Positions 40,885-49,087 of a stretch of 64,000 bases of DNA are shown in pieces (the stretch's first letter is position 1; every line of letters begins with the position of its first letter). The notes beneath the pieces are model-generated. The model did no database searches. It saw only the letters and a list, made by a program, of their open reading frames with translations, and was not told where the DNA came from. The DNA comes from Morganella morganii_D (lineage in GTDB: Bacteria; Pseudomonadota; Gammaproteobacteria; Enterobacterales; Enterobacteriaceae). The DNA lies in assembly GCA_044772875.1 (NCBI GenBank), contig CP173058.1, positions 1,798,001-1,862,000 of the forward strand, given 5' to 3'. A program made the position numbers and the translations under genes.

Positions 40885-41224
40885 AATGTCTTTGTGGGCA
40901 TCTTTGCGGGCACCCCCTGCACACCAACATAAAATTACTAACAATTCCAATATAATGCGAGCGTATTCGGTGTTTGCAGGGGACACCAGAACGCCTTCTG
41001 CCTGCACCAGAAAACTCCCCGCAACACGTAAACCCGGTATGTCTGTACCATTAATTTTGTTTTGCTGTGTTCCGGTCACATGACCATTACGATCGCGAAA
41101 TGTCACATTTCCGGACTCATCTGTTGTTGCAGTTTCTGTCACGATAAACATCCGCATAAGCAATACCGGTGAAGATCAGAAAAAGCAGACTGACAGTACC
41201 ATACTTCTTTATACTGAATTTCAT
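40873..41224 (-). pseudogene. Broken exported protein gene next to the prophage
   Basis: ATG 41224 starts a clear signal peptide (MKFSIKKYGTVSLLFLIF, then TGIAYA and DVYRDRN) that ends at a stop after 35 codons. The next frame continues with ETATTDESGNVTFRDRNGHVTGT, similar to exported proteins with 'YRDxNGxxTGT' motifs. The 3' part, after AGSFLVQAEGVLVSPANTEY, runs into phage-side sequence. So the gene is frameshifted and probably cut by prophage insertion. Confidence 0.6.
40885..40985. other. Probable prophage-host junction (right end)
   Basis: Beyond the AlpA-like gene there is a short GC-rich and then AT-rich stretch without a gene. Host-like sequence resumes at about 40,975 as the 3' part of a broken gene on the minus strand. 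The attachment core cannot be defined because the other end is outside the window. Confidence 0.45.
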
Positions 41225-41585
41225 CATCAACACCTCTGTGGTTATACTGCTGCGCCCCCCCGGGAAAATAAATTATTCTTATAATTTAAATATCTATAGT
41301 GATTTAATTAATAACAAAACCTTTCGGTTACTTATCATTATGCAGGCTTCCGCAGTGGGTATATCGGAATATATTTGCCTGAACAGGCCAGTAACGGCGT
41401 ATTTGTTTAATACAACAGCCGTTTTCCGGTTTGCTATATTCTTTTTTTCTCATCATGATAACTTTCAGCTATTAACGTGCGCTCTGTCACATTTTGTCAT
41501 AATTTGCTGACAAATCCCGATAATACATTAACCAGGATTTAAAAAGCCGGACACTACTACACATCTGCTCCGGTATAATAAGCAC

Positions 41586-41648
41586 ATCCAAGTAGAGAGT
41601 ACCCTGAAGAAATGTTGTGATTATGCCCGCGGATTGCGGGCTTTTTTT
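41586..41648 (+). ncRNA. Candidate small RNA upstream of the NlpA-like gene
   Basis: A perfect -10 box TATAAT lies at 41574-41579. A terminator (arms GCCCGC and GCGGGC, then TTTTTTTT) ends near 41648. A transcript between them would be about 62 bases and has no ORF. No consensus -35 box is obvious. It does not match an sRNA family that I know. Confidence 0.45.
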
Positions 41649-41713
41649 TATTTCTGTCAAGATGAAATTTTTGCATCACCCTTTCCGTTGACCTTTCTTT
41701 CATTTTACCGCTA

Positions 41714-41738
41714 TTTACTGATACATACTTTCAGTAAA
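41714..41738. promoter_or_regulatory. Operator-like inverted repeat before the NlpA-like gene
   Basis: TTTACTGA and TCAGTAAA form an exact inverted repeat with a nine-base spacer, 16 bases before the ATG. A possible promoter TTGACC / TATTTA overlaps it. A repressor could act here; the regulator is unknown. Confidence 0.5.
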
Positions 41739-41754
41739 CAGAATGGTGAACATA

Positions 41755-42570
41755 ATGAAAAAGCAATTCTCTCTGTTTTTTTCCGGTGCTGTTTTAGCAC
41801 TGGGATTTTTACTGTCAGGCTGTGATAAGGGCACAACTGATATGACAAAAATTAAAGTCGGTGTAATTAATGGTGCCGAGCAGGACGTGGCTGAAGTCGC
41901 CAAAAAAGTGGCTGCAGAAAAATACGGACTGGATGTCGAACTGGTCGGATTCAGCGGCTCATTGTTACCGAATGATCCGACCGCCAATGGTGATCTCGAT
42001 GCCAACGTCTTCCAGCATCGTCCTTTCCTGGCTCAGGATAATAACGCCGGGGGGTATAACCTGGTCGCCGTGGGGAATACCTTTGTATTTCCGATGGCCG
42101 GTTATTCCGATAAAATTAAAAATATCAGCGAATTAAAAACCGGCGATACCATTGCTATGCCAAATGACCCGACAAACCTGGGTCGCGCATTATTATTAAT
42201 GGAAAAAGAGAAGCTGATAAAATTAAAGTCCGGCACCGGTTTATTACCTACCGCGCTCGATATTACCGAAAATCCGCTAAAACTGAATATTATGGAGCTG
42301 GAAGGTGCTCAGTTACCACGGGTGATCAAAGACCCGAAAGTGACAGTGGCGATTATCAGCACCACCTATATTCAGCAGACCGGTTTATCACCGGTAAAAG
42401 ACAGTGTATTTATCGAAGATAAGGACTCTCCTTACGTCAATATTATTGTGACCCGTGAAGATAATAAAGACGCGGAGAATGTGCAGAAATTTATTAAAGC
42501 CTATCAGTCGCCGGAAGTGGCCAAAGCCGCTGAAACCCTGTTTAACGGCGGGGCAGTTCCCGGCTGGTAA
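41755..42570 (+). CDS. NlpA/MetQ-family substrate-binding lipoprotein
   Basis: This is a 271-residue protein with lipoprotein signal and lipobox LLSGC (Cys23). The NlpA/MetQ fold pattern is clear: IKVGVINGAEQDVAEVAKKVAAEKYGLDVELVGF, DLDANVFQHRPFL, GDTIAMPNDPTNLGRALLLME and a C-terminal GGAVPGW. No ATP-binding or permease gene is beside it, so it is an orphan binding protein, like E. coli NlpA. Substrate may be methionine or another amino acid. Confidence 0.88.
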   Translation: MKKQFSLFFSGAVLALGFLLSGCDKGTTDMTKIKVGVINGAEQDVAEVAKKVAAEKYGLDVELVGFSGSLLPNDPTANGDLDANVFQHRPFLAQDNNAGGYNLVAVGNTFVFPMAGYSDKIKNISELKTGDTIAMPNDPTNLGRALLLMEKEKLIKLKSGTGLLPTALDITENPLKLNIMELEGAQLPRVIKDPKVTVAIISTTYIQQTGLSPVKDSVFIEDKDSPYVNIIVTREDNKDAENVQKFIKAYQSPEVAKAAETLFNGGAVPGW

Positions 42571-42615
42571 TCATTACAGAACAAAATAGTGCCGGAAACT
42601 GTCCGGCACAGTGAC

Positions 42616-43290
42616 TCACGCCTCATTCAGCCCCAGTGCACGGCATGAAAGCAGTGCAATCTGTCCGGTAATTACCGCCTGGTCATCTTCACTGACAGAT
42701 TTTTCCTCACAACGGCACAGATACGCTTTTTGTGCCACCACAAATCCCAGAATTTGCCCTATCAGCGCATGCGCCCTGATGATAGCTGTTTTTGTATCCG
42801 TCAGCGGATCAGCGAGCTGTACCAGCCGGGTGAGCCGTTCATGGAATGGCGCGATAAAAGACTGATAAATCACATTATAATTTTCAGTTTGCTCCAGCTG
42901 TTCCCGTAAAATCAGCGTGCCATACAGGGTGTGTTCCGGCGACAGCAATGCCTTACACAATCCGGTGATCATGCTGACCAGCACCGTTTTCAGGGCTGTT
43001 TTACCCGGCTGCGCCTGCACTGTCAGTGCCTCCGTGGCGGCATCGATCCTGCTGACATCCGTCACCGCGGCCAGGTCATCTGTAATTTTCCGGATCACAG
43101 CCGCATAGACACCCGACTTACCACCCAGATGATACGGAATGGCCGACTGATTCACACCCGCCTCCTCCGCCAGTTGCCGGGTCCGGACACCGCTGACACC
43201 GCTGAGAGCAAACAGGCGGATCCCCGCCTGTATCAGTTTTTCTCTGGTTTGCTCTGAGGAGAGCGTATGTTTATTCATCTTTTCCGTCAT
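42616..43290 (-). CDS. TetR-family regulator, CerR/YbiH-like
   Basis: This is a 224-residue regulator with a TetR helix-turn-helix (EKLIQAGIRLFALSGVSGVRTRQLAEEAGVNQSAIPYHLGGK). The 'SxIxYHFGGK' variant and the C-terminal region with HTLYGTLILREQLEQTENYNVIY are typical of the CerR/CecR (DUF1956) subgroup. It lies 15 bases after the M24 gene in the same operon. A hairpin (TGCCGG / CCGGCA) separates it from the convergent NlpA-like gene. It probably binds the palindrome at 44598-44615. Confidence 0.82.
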   Translation of the reverse strand: MTEKMNKHTLSSEQTREKLIQAGIRLFALSGVSGVRTRQLAEEAGVNQSAIPYHLGGKSGVYAAVIRKITDDLAAVTDVSRIDAATEALTVQAQPGKTALKTVLVSMITGLCKALLSPEHTLYGTLILREQLEQTENYNVIYQSFIAPFHERLTRLVQLADPLTDTKTAIIRAHALIGQILGFVVAQKAYLCRCEEKSVSEDDQAVITGQIALLSCRALGLNEA

Positions 43291-43311
43291 CTGCAAAGGT
43301 CACCGCTATAA

Positions 43312-44583
43312 TCAGAGATTAGCGCGCATCAGCCGGGTGGAATTATCATTAAGCTCAATTCCGCCGTTTTTCCCGACAATTACTGTGCCGCCAAGGTTAC
43401 ACAGATGATAGCCAAAGGCACAGTTCGGTTCAAATGCAAAGCTCATCCCCGCTTTCAGTACCAGCTCCCGGCCGGGATTCGGCAAACGTTCCACCTTGCG
43501 GTAACGGGACACCAGCGGCAGAGATTCAATACCCGGCGCAGTACCGAATCCGATCGGGCCATACGGATTGATACTGTGAATAAGAGGATGCACATGCCAG
43601 CCACCGGAGGCCAGCAGCGGTTTTTCCATCTCATCCACCACTTCCCCGAATGTCACGCCCTCTTTCAGATATGATACGCCAATGTCATAACATTCCCGGG
43701 CGACCTGTGCCGCTTTTTCCAGCTGCGGATGAATTTTTCCGACGGCAACCGCCGCCTGATGCTGAGTCTCATACATTCCGTACAGTGCAAAAATCTCTGA
43801 CAACACAATATCACCGCGCTCAATTTCTCTTGGTTTTTGCGAACGGTACTGCCAGGCGGGCTGACCCCAGCCGATATATTCCGGGCCGGAACCCAGCAGA
43901 ATCTCAGCGGTAAAACCACCGGCAGATAAACAGGTGGCTGTCACTGCCGCCGCAATATCCGCCTCACTGTTTCCCGGCACTGCTGTCACGCGCATCGCTT
44001 CACTCATAGCTTCACCGATAGCCGCAGCGTGGCGGATATGTGCCAGTTCTTCTTCACTTTTCACTGACGCGCGGATAAAAAAGTCACGATATACGGGTAC
44101 AATAGTTGCCTGCGGGTATGCTTCTTTAATCCCGGTCAGGGTATTGAACGGCATCGCGCCGTCAAAATAGAACGGCGGATACGGCTCCAGCCCGATCACC
44201 CCTATTTGTACCGCGTCAGGAACATTAATCTCCCTGAGCAGAGCACCGATATTACGCCCTGTTTTACCGACCATAATCTGTGACGGCGACAACCACTGAT
44301 TGTCGCCGCGCAATGCGGCCTGCATATGGTCTGCAATCATCATCGGTGCAAATGTCACCACAATCGGGTCATTATCCTGATAAAAAATCACCACAGAACC
44401 GAGACGATCATTGGTAAAATAGTGATCCACACAAAATGGTGCCGGCGCTGCGGATTCCCGGTCACCATAAACAATCAGCACATCCAGATTGCGCTTACGC
44501 ATGATCTCACGCGCCAGGTTCCAGCGACGCTCCCGTTCCTGTAAAGAGAATCCTGCCGGTATTGCTGCATTTACTGTTTTCAT
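43312..44583 (-). CDS. M24 (creatinase/prolidase-like) family protein
   Basis: This is a 423-residue protein with the creatinase N-terminal domain (1-170) and a pita-bread M24 domain (from about 185). Several metal ligands of active aminopeptidases look replaced: ERGDIVLSEIFALYG lacks the usual Asp-x-Gly, and YETQHQAAV replaces SDxTRT. The last Glu motif, FAFEPN, is kept. This fits metal-free relatives such as creatinase rather than an Xaa-Pro peptidase. Cotranscribed with the TetR gene downstream. Confidence 0.8.
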   Translation of the reverse strand: MKTVNAAIPAGFSLQERERRWNLAREIMRKRNLDVLIVYGDRESAAPAPFCVDHYFTNDRLGSVVIFYQDNDPIVVTFAPMMIADHMQAALRGDNQWLSPSQIMVGKTGRNIGALLREINVPDAVQIGVIGLEPYPPFYFDGAMPFNTLTGIKEAYPQATIVPVYRDFFIRASVKSEEELAHIRHAAAIGEAMSEAMRVTAVPGNSEADIAAAVTATCLSAGGFTAEILLGSGPEYIGWGQPAWQYRSQKPREIERGDIVLSEIFALYGMYETQHQAAVAVGKIHPQLEKAAQVARECYDIGVSYLKEGVTFGEVVDEMEKPLLASGGWHVHPLIHSINPYGPIGFGTAPGIESLPLVSRYRKVERLPNPGRELVLKAGMSFAFEPNCAFGYHLCNLGGTVIVGKNGGIELNDNSTRLMRANL

Positions 44584-44597
44584 AAGTTACCCATATC

Positions 44598-44615
44598 AAT
44601 TCATTTGAATGAATT
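44598..44615. promoter_or_regulatory. Palindromic operator before the M24-tetR operon
   Basis: AATTCATT, TG, AATGAATT is an exact inverted repeat 15 bases upstream of the M24 ATG, a usual form and position for a TetR-family operator. Confidence 0.6.
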
Positions 44616-44899
44616 AATATAATAGTGAATGATCTGAAATTCGTCAATGACAAGATCCGGATCAACTGGTGCCGGATGTGATGTACGGCAAATTTAAACT
44701 GACGGACGAAAAAAACCGCCACCTGATCTTATTCAGATCCGGATTTTTTTATTTAACTTTTTACGATAATCCTCCCGGGGATAAAGAAAATGAAAACTGA
44801 CTTAATTTTTTCTGATGAACCTGATTAATTCAATTTAAACTGTTAATCACTATTTTTTCTGATAACAGCCATAATATTGGTACTGAAAAAGAAAGAACA
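44616..44899. other. Intergenic region with terminator-like hairpin
   Basis: No convincing gene. A hairpin around 44716-44745 (GATC-rich arms) with TTTTTTT on both sides could end transcripts from either direction. The promoter of the M24 operon should lie within the first 100 bases. Confidence 0.4.
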
Positions 44900-45088
44900 A
44901 TGAATATAAATCAAAGTGATATCGATAAAGCGGCTGAAAATATCATTAAAAGCATGGAGCGCATTAACCTCTTCACGAATAATTACATTGCATACCTTTC
45001 AGAAAAAGACAAGCTGCACCAGCTCCTGCTGACGGAGGAATTACAAAAAAAATTGATTTCCGGAAATAATAAATTTACTTCCTGTTGA
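44900..45088 (+). CDS. Hypothetical 62 aa protein
   Basis: The product (MNINQSDIDKAAENIIKSMER) is helical and polar, ending NNKFTSC. It is AT-rich in sequence and follows GAAAGAA. No family was recognised. Confidence 0.45.
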   Translation: MNINQSDIDKAAENIIKSMERINLFTNNYIAYLSEKDKLHQLLLTEELQKKLISGNNKFTSC

Positions 45089-45314
45089 TGATTCGTTTAA
45101 ATTACAAAAAAATTAAAAGTAACATATTGATTCAAAATGATTTAAAACCAATTATCGACTATAGCGAAATATCAGGATTTGTCAGTTTTTTGGAGATTTG
45201 AAAATATTGCTGCGGTTTGTGTATATCCCGTTGTACGGCGCAAAAAACAGGAATATGTTTCATCCATACCCGCTGAACGGGTATAAATACTCCCGCAATC
45301 CTGAGGATATCATA

Positions 45315-45533
45315 ATGAAATATTCAGCCCTTATTGTTACAACTCTGGCCGGTTTATTCTCTTTCGGTGCAATGGCATCGACATCAGCTCCGGCAGTTTC
45401 GGCGGCGCATTCAGGTATTACCGCCACTAAAGCGGACAGCCATGCAAAAGCCGTAAAACACGAAGCAAAAGTAAAAAGTGAGAAAGGAAAAAAAGCGAAA
45501 AAAGTTAAAGAGGAAAAACAGGGCGCAATCTGA
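45315..45533 (+). CDS. Small exported Lys-rich protein, acid-shock-like
   Basis: The start is ATG 45315 (MKYSALIVTTLAGLFSFGAMA), a signal peptide with predicted cleavage after AMA. The mature part is rich in Ala, Ser, His and Lys (SHAKAVKHEAKVKSEKGKKA). It resembles small periplasmic acid-shock proteins such as Asr in composition, not in detailed sequence. A strong terminator follows at 45591. Confidence 0.6.
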   Translation: MKYSALIVTTLAGLFSFGAMASTSAPAVSAAHSGITATKADSHAKAVKHEAKVKSEKGKKAKKVKEEKQGAI

Positions 45534-45590
45534 TCATTATAACTGTGTTATCCGCGGATTAAACCGGCGCCATACCGGGGCCGTAAAAAA

Positions 45591-45617
45591 ACCTCCCGTC
45601 ATACGGGAGGTTTTCCT
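45591..45617 (+). terminator. Terminator after the small exported protein gene
   Basis: Arms ACCTCCCGT and ACGGGAGGT flank CAT and are followed by TTTCCTTT; an A-run precedes the hairpin, so it may act in both directions. Confidence 0.78.
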
Positions 45618-45637
45618 TTCTTCTTAATTACCCGTCA

Positions 45638-45730
45638 TCAAATCACTAACGCAATAACAAAGATAATGAGCGCCATGCAGGTGAAGAAACCAATAGGGTA
45701 TACCATTGTACTTTTCGTCATTGGTGACAT
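45638..45730 (-). CDS. 30 aa single-span membrane peptide
   Basis: ATG 45730 has AGGAGA seven bases upstream. The product is MSPMTKSTMV followed by a hydrophobic span GFFTCMALIIFVIALVI. It is like the many very small membrane proteins of enterobacteria. A longer overlapping frame (45624-45872) is less convincing. Confidence 0.6.
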   Translation of the reverse strand: MSPMTKSTMVYPIGFFTCMALIIFVIALVI

Positions 45731-45896
45731 GATCGAATCTCCTGTAAACCTTACTTAGTATCTGACAAACAAAGAACCCGCAGATATTTAAGGATATCCG
45801 CAGATATAAGTAAAGCTGATAGATCACAAAATCGGCCGGCAACCTATAATCTGTTATTTCCCTGCATATCATTATTTTTCGGCGGAGATATCCGGT

Positions 45897-46772
45897 TTAT
45901 TGCACAATCACCATCACCAGCAGCACAAATATCAGCAGAACCAGATAAGATTTTGCATAGAATCTATCCGGGATCCGGCCAATCAGCGGCGCGCTGAGTT
46001 TCTGCCCCAGCCAGGAACCGGCAATCAGCAAAAGAAAGGCCTGAATATCCACATAACCGGCGAATCCGCTGCCGAATTCCGCCGTTTCATGGCGGGCAAG
46101 CAGAATGTAAGTCAATGTGCCGGTCAGTGCCACCGGTAAGGATAACGGATTTGCCATTGCCGTCGCCTGTGCCATTTCCGCACCACGACGGCGCATCAGC
46201 GGAACCGTCATCACACTGCCGCCCACCCCCAGAAATGCCGCCACCACACCAATCACAGTACCAGCAACCGCAGTAGCACCCGCTGACATTACACGCAGAT
46301 GAGAGGCTGACTGCGTCATAAATCCGGGACGGAAAATACTGTCCAGAATAGTAACCATAAGGTAAGCAATAAAAATCCACTTAACCCATATACCCTGAAC
46401 AGCAATCGCCAGCAATGCACCGGCCACCGCACCGGCGGCAATATACCCCGTCAGCGGACGAACCTGTGACCAGGTAATCATTCCGGCACGATGCTGGCGA
46501 AGCGTTGCCATTGATGCGCTGAATATCATCACTCCCGTGGATGTTGCCACCGCGATATGCATAGCAGCAGCTGCTGTATGACTATCTGCCGCAGCCGTTA
46601 ACAGTGCATAAAGCAGCGGAACAATAAAAAATCCGCCGCCGAAACCAAACAATACCGTTGTCGACCCGGCAAGAGAGCCACACACAAATAAGAGTAAAAA
46701 CACAGAACCAGTCCCGCTTAAGATAATCGTTACCCATACTATAAACAGCCTGAGGGCAATCTGCTTTTGCAT
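45897..46772 (-). CDS. TauE/SafE-family membrane transporter
   Basis: This is a 291-residue, about eight-span membrane protein. The GFGGGFFIVPLL and GVGGSVMTVPLMRRRGAEMAQATAMANPLSLPVAL segments are the two family repeats. Such proteins export sulfite or sulfoacetate-like anions; the substrate here is unknown. The ATG at 46772 is preferred to the TTG nine bases upstream. Confidence 0.88.
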   Translation of the reverse strand: MQKQIALRLFIVWVTIILSGTGSVFLLLFVCGSLAGSTTVLFGFGGGFFIVPLLYALLTAAADSHTAAAAMHIAVATSTGVMIFSASMATLRQHRAGMITWSQVRPLTGYIAAGAVAGALLAIAVQGIWVKWIFIAYLMVTILDSIFRPGFMTQSASHLRVMSAGATAVAGTVIGVVAAFLGVGGSVMTVPLMRRRGAEMAQATAMANPLSLPVALTGTLTYILLARHETAEFGSGFAGYVDIQAFLLLIAGSWLGQKLSAPLIGRIPDRFYAKSYLVLLIFVLLVMVIVQ

Positions 46773-46860
46773 GCAGGACAACCGGTATTGTATTTCAGCC
46801 AGGATGTGATTATCAGGGAAATATACCCGGAGATTCCGGGTTTTACCGGATAAGACGCGG

Positions 46861-47079
46861 TTAATTACTGTTTGACGGCGATTTAATCAGATACATCCTT
46901 CCTGACACATCACATTTCTCAAAAATAATATAATCCGGATAAATTTCGTTTTTAATCCAGACTCTTACACTAAAAAAATGATTATTCTCCGCCACATCAT
47001 AACCGGATAAATCAGCAGATAACTCAGGAAAATAGTGGTCAAGCAAGGCTGCCGCACATTTATTTTTGGCTGATTTCAT
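46861..47079 (-). CDS. Hypothetical 72 aa protein
   Basis: The ATG follows TGAGGTGA. The product (MKSAKNKCAAALLDHYFPEL, then YDVAENNHFFSVRVWIKNEIYPDYIIFEKCD) is a small alpha/beta protein. I do not recognise a family. Confidence 0.55.
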   Translation of the reverse strand: MKSAKNKCAAALLDHYFPELSADLSGYDVAENNHFFSVRVWIKNEIYPDYIIFEKCDVSGRMYLIKSPSNSN

Positions 47080-47167
47080 GACATCACCTCATTTAACAGG
47101 AAATGTACTTTATTTAATTTAATGTTTTTATTAAAATAATCAATCAAAATATAATAAAGGGGGAATC

Positions 47168-47767
47168 ATGATAGAAAATCATCTTAACATTTTCATAAAA
47201 GCAGCCTTTATTGAGAATATGGCGCTGAGTTTTTTCCTGGGAATGTGTACTTTTCTCGCGGTATCCAAAGAAGTTAATACCTCCTTTAAACTCGGTCTGA
47301 CCGTGGTTTTCCTGCTGACTGTTGCCACACCAATCAACAACTTAATTTATCATTATCTGCTGTCTGACGGTGCAATTATTGAGGGTATTGATCTCTCCTT
47401 TTTATCTTTTGTTACTTTTATTGCTGTTTTGGCCGCTTTGGTTCAGATCCTGGAAATGTTCCTCGATAAATTTATTCCGTCCCTCTATCACTCACTCGGT
47501 GTTTTTTTGCCTTTACTGACTATCCATTGTGCTATTTTCGGCGCCACCATCTTTATGATTGAAAGGCACTATACCTTTACCGAAGCTATTACATACGGTG
47601 CGGGCTGCGGGATCGGCTGGCTGCTGGCCATTACTGCTCTCGCAGGATTAAGGGAAAAAATGAAATATTCTGATATTCCGAAAGGATTGCGCGGGCTGGG
47701 TATTACCTTTATTTCTGCCGGGCTGATGTCTCTTGGGTTTATGTCATTTTCCGGTATTTCCCTGTAA
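47168..47767 (+). CDS. NqrE/RnfA-family membrane subunit, isolated copy
   Basis: This is a 199-residue, six-span protein with the NqrE signature (FIKAAFIENMALSFFLGMCTFLAVSK; GIDLSFLSFVTFIAVLAALVQILEMFLDKFIPSLYHSLGVFLPLLTIHCAIFG; PKGLRGLGITFISAGLMSLGFMSFSG), including the iron-sulfur cysteines in GMCTFL and HCAIFG. It is close to full-length NqrE. The other five nqr subunits are not next to it. AGGGGG precedes the ATG. Confidence 0.9.
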   Translation: MIENHLNIFIKAAFIENMALSFFLGMCTFLAVSKEVNTSFKLGLTVVFLLTVATPINNLIYHYLLSDGAIIEGIDLSFLSFVTFIAVLAALVQILEMFLDKFIPSLYHSLGVFLPLLTIHCAIFGATIFMIERHYTFTEAITYGAGCGIGWLLAITALAGLREKMKYSDIPKGLRGLGITFISAGLMSLGFMSFSGISL

Positions 47768-47829
47768 ATATAAAAGGCCCGCTGACGTTGACAGAGCAAC
47801 CACCAGGAGCCTCAGTTTAATTCACCGGG

Positions 47830-48021
47830 TTATTTATCAGTAAGATCTTTAATGACTTCAGAAGGGCCATTTTTCTGTACGGAAGCAATACCATTCATTG
47901 CGCCCTGCTTTGATGCATACATTTCGCTGGTGGCAATAATTTCATGGTTTCCGGCTTTCAAAACAAAATAGTACGGCTGTGGTGTATCTTTGGTCGATTT
48001 TTTTAACTCGTAATACCCCAT
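47830..48021 (-). CDS. YegP-like DUF1508 protein
   Basis: This is a 63-residue single DUF1508 repeat: YYFVLKAGNHEIIATSEMYASKQGAMNGIASVQKNG. YegP of E. coli carries two such repeats. AGGAG precedes the ATG. The function is unknown. Confidence 0.85.
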   Translation of the reverse strand: MGYYELKKSTKDTPQPYYFVLKAGNHEIIATSEMYASKQGAMNGIASVQKNGPSEVIKDLTDK

Positions 48022-48141
48022 AACAAGCTCCTAAGGTTGAAAAATCATGTTAATACGGCAAATCATAATGACGATTTCAGTATAGTCACTAATACGTAAA
48101 AACAGGAAATAAAAACCGGAAAAGATAAAATCTGCTGATGT

Positions 48142-48630
48142 TCAGCGGCCTATCATCAGTAAATACGGGGTATCATCACAGATAAAATGACCGGCTTCAC
48201 TCATACCGGATTTCAGATGCGCGCGAATCGATCGTTCATTATCCTGATTAATAAATGCAACCGGTTTTCCGCTGTTTTCCGCACACAGCCTTTGATACAG
48301 CGCCGGTAAAATTCCCTGCCCGCGATAATCTGCGGCAATACAGACCGGGCCATAAAACCAGTTATTTTCCAGCAGATCAGAAAACTGCTGTGAAATTAGT
48401 GCAGTCACCGGAGATATCTGTGCTGACGCCACCGGAAAACTGAACACCACACCGGCAATTACATCCTCATACTGAGCAATCATCACCCTCAGTGCATGCG
48501 CAAACATGTTTTCGACCTTTTTCAGCGGATATTCTCCCAGTAATCCCCCTTGTCGTGACTGCGCGTTCTCCTGTAATAATACAGCCACCTGTCCGCAGTC
48601 TGCATTTATCATCTGCCGGTAACAAATCAT
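48142..48630 (-). CDS. GNAT-family N-acetyltransferase
   Basis: This is a 162-residue protein of GNAT pattern: YEDVIAGVVFSFPV, acetyl-CoA loop YGPVCIAADYRGQGILPALYQRL (R-G-x-G variant), and C-terminal VAFINQDNERSIRAHLKSGMSEAG. The substrate cannot be inferred. GGAGA precedes the ATG. Confidence 0.78.
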   Translation of the reverse strand: MICYRQMINADCGQVAVLLQENAQSRQGGLLGEYPLKKVENMFAHALRVMIAQYEDVIAGVVFSFPVASAQISPVTALISQQFSDLLENNWFYGPVCIAADYRGQGILPALYQRLCAENSGKPVAFINQDNERSIRAHLKSGMSEAGHFICDDTPYLLMIGR

Positions 48631-48667
48631 CTTTTTTCTCCGTGTATTATGACCCCTGAAAACAAAA

Positions 48668-48690
48668 AGCCACCGGATTAACCGATGGCA
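48668..48690 (-). terminator. Terminator after ydcH-like gene
   Basis: On the minus strand GCCATCGG and CCGGTGGC flank TTAAT and are followed by TTTTTG. It lies 12 bases after the ydcH-like stop. Confidence 0.72.
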
Positions 48691-48701
48691 TATAAGGAAA
48701 T

Positions 48702-48923
48702 TCAGTCATCTTCCGGCGGATTTTTCAGAAGCTGGTGGATTTCTTCTTTCAGGCGTAACTTTTGTTTTTTCAGTTCCACCACTTCTCCACTGTAGCCACT
48801 TCTGTCTGATTTTTCCAGCCGGGCTATTTCATGATCGAGTTGGTTGTGTCTGTCAAACAGCGTGCGAAACTGATGATTATTCTGGCGAAGATGGGAAATT
48901 AAATCACGGTATTCCGGAAACAT
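48702..48923 (-). CDS. ydcH: YdcH-like (DUF465) protein
   Basis: This is a 73-residue helical hairpin protein: MFPEYRDLISHLRQNNHQF, LFDRHNQLDHEIARLEKSD, VVELKKQKLRLKEEI. The pattern is that of DUF465 proteins such as YdcH. AGGAGGT precedes the ATG. The role is unknown. Confidence 0.88.
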   Translation of the reverse strand: MFPEYRDLISHLRQNNHQFRTLFDRHNQLDHEIARLEKSDRSGYSGEVVELKKQKLRLKEEIHQLLKNPPEDD

Positions 48924-49087
48924 AACAACTTACCTCCTGTCAGTGACTATAGAATCATCATCTGCGATTTCAGACTACAAATCAAAGATCAGATTCTGAA
49001 AATTTGACATTGGTTTGCGGTTTAATACCGTATAGGTTTTCTCTGCCTTACTTCACTGAGATAATGCTCCGGCCAGCCTGATATAAA

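Larger units (their letters stand above)
1..40970. mobile_element. Contractile-tailed lambdoid prophage (left end outside window)
   Basis: A continuous phage genome fills this stretch. Late genes (tail, head, terminase, lysis, Q position, nin, replication, CII, Cro) are on the minus strand, and CI, the N-like gene, recombination and small early genes are on the plus strand, as in lambda with the map reversed. Sheath and tube genes show a contractile tail. The left limit is beyond base 1. The right limit is placed between the AlpA-like gene (ends 40884) and a broken host gene around 41.0-41.2 kb. No integrase gene is visible, so the right boundary is approximate. Confidence 0.93.

Noticed and set aside
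41169..41510. Plus-strand ORF of 113 codons between the broken exported gene and the NlpA-like gene
   Set aside because: It is antisense to the signal peptide region, has no ribosome site and gives an implausible Ile/Asn/Phe-rich product.
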